A stretch of DNA of 64,000 nt from Viscum album. Taxonomy: Eukaryota; Streptophyta; Magnoliopsida; Santalales; Viscaceae. Below are positions 59,086-64,000 of this stretch, in pieces. The position numbers and the translations under genes were made by a program. Under the pieces are notes generated by a model. It made no database searches and was not told where the DNA came from. It saw nothing but the letters and a program-made list of their open reading frames with translations. The stretch spans positions 943,689,195-943,753,194 of the forward strand of contig OY728120.1 in the NCBI GenBank assembly GCA_963277665.1, given 5' to 3'. Position 1 is the stretch's first letter; each line of letters opens with the position of its first letter.

Positions 59086-60130
59086 TGTCCGGAGGAATTT
59101 TTTATTAACATTATTTTCATTATTTTAATCCATTCCTATTACTTTTGTAACTCTCACCTAAATCTGATCACAATGTTTAAAATAACCTCTATGAGAGCTC
59201 CCCTATAGTGCTAAATTCTTCTTCGTCCTCCCCTCTTTTCTAATTGATGCCTGAAATAATATACTAGCATCTTTTGTGGAGATATATATCCATTATAATC
59301 CTAATCCATCTTCTTTATTTATAATTTTTCATAAATACATTCCATATTGTCTAGATCAATGAATATCCACCTGAATATATTGAAGGATTCATGAAAGATT
59401 GATAGAAAGGTGTTGTGCCATTAGAATTTTTTATTTCCCTATGATCAATCCTAGATCATCGGTTATTGGTCTCTTTCGGTAATTTTTTATGGATTCTATA
59501 TCAAGGATTGATCCTTTCCTTCAAATACAAATATAGAGACTCTATTATGAAGGATTTGGCCATCTCATGATGAAAATTAGTTTGTGCGTATGATATGGTT
59601 TCCATCACATGCCAGATCTAATATGTTTTCCACAACAAACAAAAGGTAGGAAATAATTCAAATTTTGGGACCTTGAATTGAATTTTTTATTTTTTTATGT
59701 GCATGTGCCTAGTGTAGAGACCATGGTGTGATATGATATGTTTAGATGATGTGGGTAGCCCATGATACCTTTTATTGGTAGGGATTATTTATTGTTTATT
59801 GTTTTGTGCCTAACTTGTGTACTAATTCATATCCTATAGGATTCATATTATTATATACTACCCATTTCTATGTTATACATTTAATGGAGAATTTTCAAAT
59901 AGTCAATTGAACCTCTATTTCAATATTTAGGTTGAAAAGTGGACTCTACTAACATAGATGGCCCACTTAGATGGGAAGTATGGATGAAATAACTCATACA
60001 TTTCTGTTTTAGAGAAATGGTGTACAAATGTTATAGCTTGTTAAATGATTAGCCCAGGGGGAGAACATAATACACTATTAGATGAGGGTCCATTTGTTGG
60101 TACAATGTAATAATGGGGACCATCCTCTAA
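59086..60130 (+). repeat. Gypsy-2 3' LTR, truncated by LTR-T copy 4
   Basis: Starts TGTCCGGAGGAATT. Its part from 59660 onward aligns with 48060-48530 of the 5' LTR up to the shared AATGGGGACCATCCT, after which the copies diverge because reverse-oriented LTR-T copy 4 begins. The intact LTR was probably about 2.3 kb (sum of the two partial copies). Confidence 0.7.
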
Positions 60131-63104
60131 TATAGGTAATTTTCTAATTACATGGGAATAAAAAACATACAGAAATCCTATCTTATCATACATATATATT
60201 ATATAATTTTTTTGAACATTTATTAAATTATAAAAAGAAATTCCAATGGGTCATAAATGTATCTTGCCTTTGAAACCATAGAAACAAATTCTTTTGGTTC
60301 ATAGGTAAACTATATAATCTCCCACTATTTTATTCATAGATATCACCCTTCCCATGATATTTCATATATAATGTTTTCCCATCCTAGGAAAAGGAAACAT
60401 AATAAAGGGTGAGATTAGATGCATAGTAAGGGTAAACGAGGGACATACATAAGTATCATGAACAAATGGGTATGAGAACAGGATAATAAAATTTTAAAAC
60501 CATACCCTACATATCAAATATCTATATATGGAGTAATGGTGTAATTATAGGAAATTAATAATATATGAGTTATAAAAGAATAAAATATCATGATCTATAA
60601 GAGTATAAAATTCTCAAAAGACCATGATATAAGGTATACACATAAGAATATAAAATCATTTCTAAATAAATCAAGGATAACTTCTAAGCCTATCATGGTG
60701 GAATGGGTCCCCTGAACCATCATTGTAGTCATGGTTCACTCCTAATCACATAATATTTTTCAACGTCACATAATTGACCAACCTCATCTATCATTCTAGT
60801 CCTTTCTATTTCATGAGATATAAATATTTACACAATTCATTTTAAGGAAACATAGTTCCCACCTATCACATAATGAAAATCATAGATATGTGTTCCATGA
60901 TTACATAAAAACAAACATTATATCATAACCCAAGAAATGAAATGGGTTTCATAAAAATTTCATCATATAAAAAGATATGTAAAAGAGACATGTTTCATAA
61001 TCCTTTCATCATTTCATAACCCATAGATAAAGAATAAAGGGTCATAATAATTTTATCATTGTATAACACATTGAATTGAAATGTGGTTTAGAAACATATT
61101 TTCATTATATACCATTCAGATAAATTATAATAATGGTATCCTATTCTCATATCCCAAAAAAAATATTATGTTATTATAATGATGTCATATTAGATGGAAA
61201 ATGGCTTTGAAAGATAAAGTAGATTATTTCTTAAGGAAAATAAATTTCCATTGATAAAAACTTTTTAAAAATAAAAATTAAAAAAATATTCTAGGAATCA
61301 TTTTCTTGGAATATAACTATAATAATATATAATGGAAGCTTTTCAAAATAATTTAAAACATTTATTGAGGAATATAAATTTTAAACATTGAAAAAAATTA
61401 AACATAAAACATTTTGTAAATAATTTAATTTGAAAATAGCATTGAAAACATATAATGGATTCTAAAAAGAAATTATTGGTCATGACAGCTTGAAATTCTG
61501 TTCATATGGTACATGTTAAAACAAATATTTGTTTCACCATTTCAATAAAATATATACGGACAGTATTTTGAATATAACAAGAATATTTCATTGAAACAAA
61601 TATGTACAAAATCATATTTCTATTCAAATTTATTTAATAAATAATTAGTATAATTTTAAAAAATATATAAATCATTCTTAGAGAATAGTCTTTTGATGGA
61701 AAAACATGTTTTCGAATAAGGGGATAAACAAAGATGATATTTTTATTCAAAATATTCATTTGAAAACATTATTATATAGAGGTAGAAATATGAAGGGAAT
61801 AACATATATTCTAATTACATAACATAAGGATAAAATGATTCATTATTTCATTGATAAGTTTATCATAATATTTCATCATTAGAAACCTAATCATAAAAAA
61901 TTCTAATAAATAATGAGATTGAAAAATTAGATATTTATCACTTTGGTAGCATTTAATTGAATACTCCATGAATGACTAAAATTAAATTAAACAAAAAATT
62001 ATCCTAAGAATAAATTAATTCAAGATATTACATGTCAACAGGTCTGTATATACAAGTCATAAAATAAGACATGTTCATGACATTACATATGTCTCAAGGA
62101 AAGAAAAGTTAGGTAAAAATCATTTACCAAAATTTTGGACCTCATTAATAAACATTAAAACCTCCTATAAAATAAAATTAATTTTATTAAAGATATATTA
62201 CAGAACCATAATCATATATATATCTAACCATATATGACTATTTACGACTTATATTATCTGTTTATTAATAATTCCATGTTAGAAAGGAATTTCAAGAAAT
62301 AATTGATTGTTTTTCATCTATGTTTTTATTTTTTATTTATGTACTCTTAAATTAATAATTCTTCTATAAAATATAAAATTATAACCATGATATAAATATA
62401 AATTATATTCATTCTTTTTACTTATATTAATACATAAAATATTGAGATAGAAAATGAAATATACACTTCTTGGAGACGGCATGCCATACGTAGTCATGAT
62501 TTCTATTTTCATATTCTTAAAAGATTGAAAGAAGGATAGGTAAATAAAATATTACCATTACTGAGAGATTTTTATTCCATATATATAACATATTTTCATT
62601 AAACACATCCTTATTTACTCACATGGAATGCCAGAATAAATCACATCGCTTTGTGAGGAGTTCTCCCGTCAGAAACCCAAGTGACGTTATTGTTTTCACA
62701 TAGAATTGAAATAATGATGGTGTGTGATATAATAACTCAAAAAATATAATCATTTCATAAAAATCATATATATATATATATATTTAATCCATCTTTATAA
62801 CTATCTATGAGAGGTGGTGATAAAAAATCTAATGACATCAGTTCGTGAGCCGGCAGTCTGTCGTACACAATAATGACAATTTCATAATCCATTTGATATA
62901 AATGGTTATGGTTATAGGTAACTAACCCAAAAAAAAAACATATTAGTATATTTAATATACTTATTCTAATATATAATCATGTTTTAATAACAACTGAATG
63001 AGTTTTAGAATTTAATCAATTTAAAAATGTGCGATGAAGAACGTTACCTTTTCCTCAGTTAATCACCTTATTTATGCATTAGAATCCCTCCATGGATGGG
63101 TTTT
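60131..63104 (-). repeat. LTR-T family long terminal repeat, copy 4 (antisense)
   Basis: Reverse complement aligns with 29882-33581. The GCATCTAATCTCACCCTTTA and CCTTTTCCTAGGATG region (minus strand, about 60440-60370) matches GCATCTGAGCTCAACCCCTT and ATTTTCAGGATG near 33305. Three periodic motifs lie at 62466-62868, and a GAGGAAAAGGTAACG stretch near 63050 matches GAAGAAGAGGTAAAT at about 31582. The promoter-proximal part, including the TATA box, is missing because the repeat is cut at 63105 by a Gypsy-1-family LTR. The left end abuts the Gypsy-2 3' LTR near 60131. Confidence 0.65.
62466..62868 (-). repeat. Tandem ~187-bp units inside LTR-T copy 4
   Basis: Plus-strand cores GGAGACGGCATGCCATACG at 62472, GAGGAGTTCTCCCGTCAG at 62654 and GTGAGCCGGCAGTCTGTC at 62845, spaced 182 and 191 bp. 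On the minus strand these read as the CGTAYGGC...CCGTCTCC motif of the other copies. A TATATATATATATATA run sits between units at 62766-62783. Confidence 0.65.
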
Positions 63105-64000
63105 TGTCACGATCCGTCCATGGGGCCCATGTCTTCACTACCCCAATCCTGCCTTCCATAGGCTAGGGGCTGGTGACTAGCACCAAAGGCGAAAATCCCG
63201 TAAAAAGGTAAGGCATTGCCTTTATAAAGAAAACAAACACCACAGAGTATGAAAGCTGAAGTAAACACTAAGTAAACTGAGTACAAAAGTAAGTGCTGGA
63301 AAGTAAATGGGCTAGAATTCAAACCCAACTAAAAGTAAAGTACAGCTGGAATGAAAGTACAACAACTGAAAAGTAAAGTAGTGAGTCCGAGCCGTCCTCT
63401 GGACACTTTACCTGAAGGGTGGGTACATATAGTCTCCTCTGCTCCTCGGCTCCGGATGTCCGCTTCGTGTACGTCCCGTCCAGAGATCCACCTCCAGGTA
63501 CCGTCCAGCTCCATAATCTCCCACCCCGATCAATGATGTCGTTCGTCTACATCCAACACAATGTAGTGTGGGCATAGCCCATGCAGGGGTGAGTATACGC
63601 TACTTATTAGGGACCCCGAGACCTCCGAAGGTCTCCCAGAATCCACGAAGGATAAACCACAAATGAAAGATAAAAAAATGAATTAACAACCAACTCTACT
63701 AATGTATATTCCCATTCATATACCTAAATCTTCAATTCTAGCTTGGCTTCGGCACACAAGCCCAAGTACAACCCGGTCCACATAGGAAAACATAACCCAT
63801 TCCGCATAGGAATTCAAAACCCAATCCACATAAGAAAGCATAACCCAATCCACATAGGATATCAAGTCAATCACATCGAAGATAAAAATTGAAAGTCAAG
63901 ACTCATCTCACACATGAAAACATAACCCATTCCACCTTGGAATTCACAACCCAATCCACATAGGAAATGATAACTCAATCCACACAGGATATCAAGTCAA
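63105..64000 (-). repeat. Gypsy-1-family LTR, antisense 3' part, runs off window
   Basis: Plus strand starts TGTCACGATCC, so the element's LTR ends GGATCGTGACA on the minus strand. Reverse complement aligns with the last ~900 bp of the Gypsy-1 LTRs: GGTGCTAGTCACCAGCCC with 18313-18330, and TATACTCACCCCTGCATGGG with 17927-17946 and 37382-37401. It is much less decayed: CpG dinucleotides are frequent and base composition is balanced, so this copy is younger than Gypsy-1. The overlapping frames at 63107-63536 on both strands are incidental in LTR sequence. Whether it is a solo LTR or part of a full element cannot be seen. Confidence 0.8.
63770..63995 (-). repeat. 24-bp tandem repeats within the antisense LTR
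   Basis: Seven units of AACCCAATCCACATAGGAAA plus four variable bases, at 63770, 63794, 63818, 63842, then 63924, 63948 and 63972. A 58-bp spacer separates the two blocks. Units alternate between endings like GCAT and ATCAA, and GTCAA follows both blocks, giving a higher-order period of about 130 bp that probably continues past the window. Confidence 0.88.

Larger units (their letters stand above)
48060..60130 (+). mobile_element. Gypsy-2: Ty3/gypsy element split by an L1 LINE
   Basis: 5' LTR part (48060-49838), primer-binding-site-like sequence, gag and protease start (50040-51250), L1 insertion (about 51.3-56.76 kb), then RNase H, integrase and C-terminal tail (56780-58720), polypurine tract (59077-59085) and a truncated 3' LTR (59086-60130). 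The reverse transcriptase core expected between protease and RNase H was not found, so it was lost or lies unreadable near the LINE edges. The 3' LTR is cut by LTR-T copy 4 and its remainder is outside the window or lost. Integrase after RNase H and the GATWELE-like tail place it with plant chromovirus-type gypsy. Confidence 0.78.

Noticed and set aside
63107..63536. Overlapping open frames on both strands with balanced composition, looking gene-like
   Set aside because: The region aligns with the 3' part of the Gypsy-1 LTRs, which do not code; the frames are open because the copy is young and less AT-rich.
63770..63995. CRISPR-like array of regularly spaced repeats
   Set aside because: Units are directly adjacent 24-mers with no unique spacers, in a plant LTR; this is an ordinary tandem repeat.

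Overview
This window looks like plant nuclear heterochromatin from a large, repeat-rich genome. It is very AT-rich and CpG-poor. The longest open frame is only about 107-135 codons, and every recognisable protein is a plant-type transposable-element protein full of stop codons and frameshifts, mostly of the kind left by decay of methylated cytosine. I found no intact host gene, no rRNA or functional tRNA gene, and nothing bacterial or organellar. The species cannot be determined from the sequence alone.

Layout. (1) 1-15646: ancient AT-rich remains of a Ty3/gypsy-type family ('LTR-T') whose LTRs carry a TATA box followed by a periodic repeat of about 187 bp. Two LTR-T copies (about 1.0-3.9 kb and 7.95-11.15 kb) alternate with two homologous RNase H remnants (4.1-4.7 and 12.4-12.9 kb). 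A less AT-rich minus-strand coding relic lies at 11.4-12.15 kb. (2) 15647-37852: a 22-kb Ty3/gypsy element (Gypsy-1) with 2.74-kb LTRs and decayed gag-protease-RT-RNase H-integrase. It is interrupted by a complete Ty1/copia element (Copia-1, 18508-26642) in the leader/gag and by a 3.7-kb solo LTR-T (29882-33581) flanked by a perfect GTTAC duplication. The flanks of that solo LTR are the RNase H and integrase of the same host element. (3) 38357-45929: a minus-strand LTR pair (2.6 kb each) around a 2.4-kb interior with no recognised protein, resembling a LARD. (4) 46322-47934: a non-autonomous CACTA DNA transposon with clear terminal inverted repeats, TAT duplications and a tRNA-like segment. 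(5) about 48.0-60.13 kb: a second Ty3/gypsy element (Gypsy-2), split by an L1-type LINE (about 51.3-56.76 kb). (6) 60131-63104: a minus-strand LTR-T copy interrupting the Gypsy-2 3' LTR. It is followed at 63105-64000 by a minus-strand, visibly fresher LTR of the Gypsy-1 family that runs off the window and carries a 24-bp tandem repeat.

The nesting gives a relative history. LTR-T and Copia-1 entered Gypsy-1 after it was in place; L1 and an LTR-T copy entered Gypsy-2; a young Gypsy-1-family LTR then landed in or beside that LTR-T copy. All element boundaries come from aligning repeats by eye. Where only homology and no clean terminus is visible, coordinates are approximate (tens to hundreds of bases) and this is stated. 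I did not find a new enzymatic or defence system. The most unusual structures are the nucleosome-scale tandem repeat shared by four LTR-T copies, the LARD, and the tRNA-like module inside the CACTA element.
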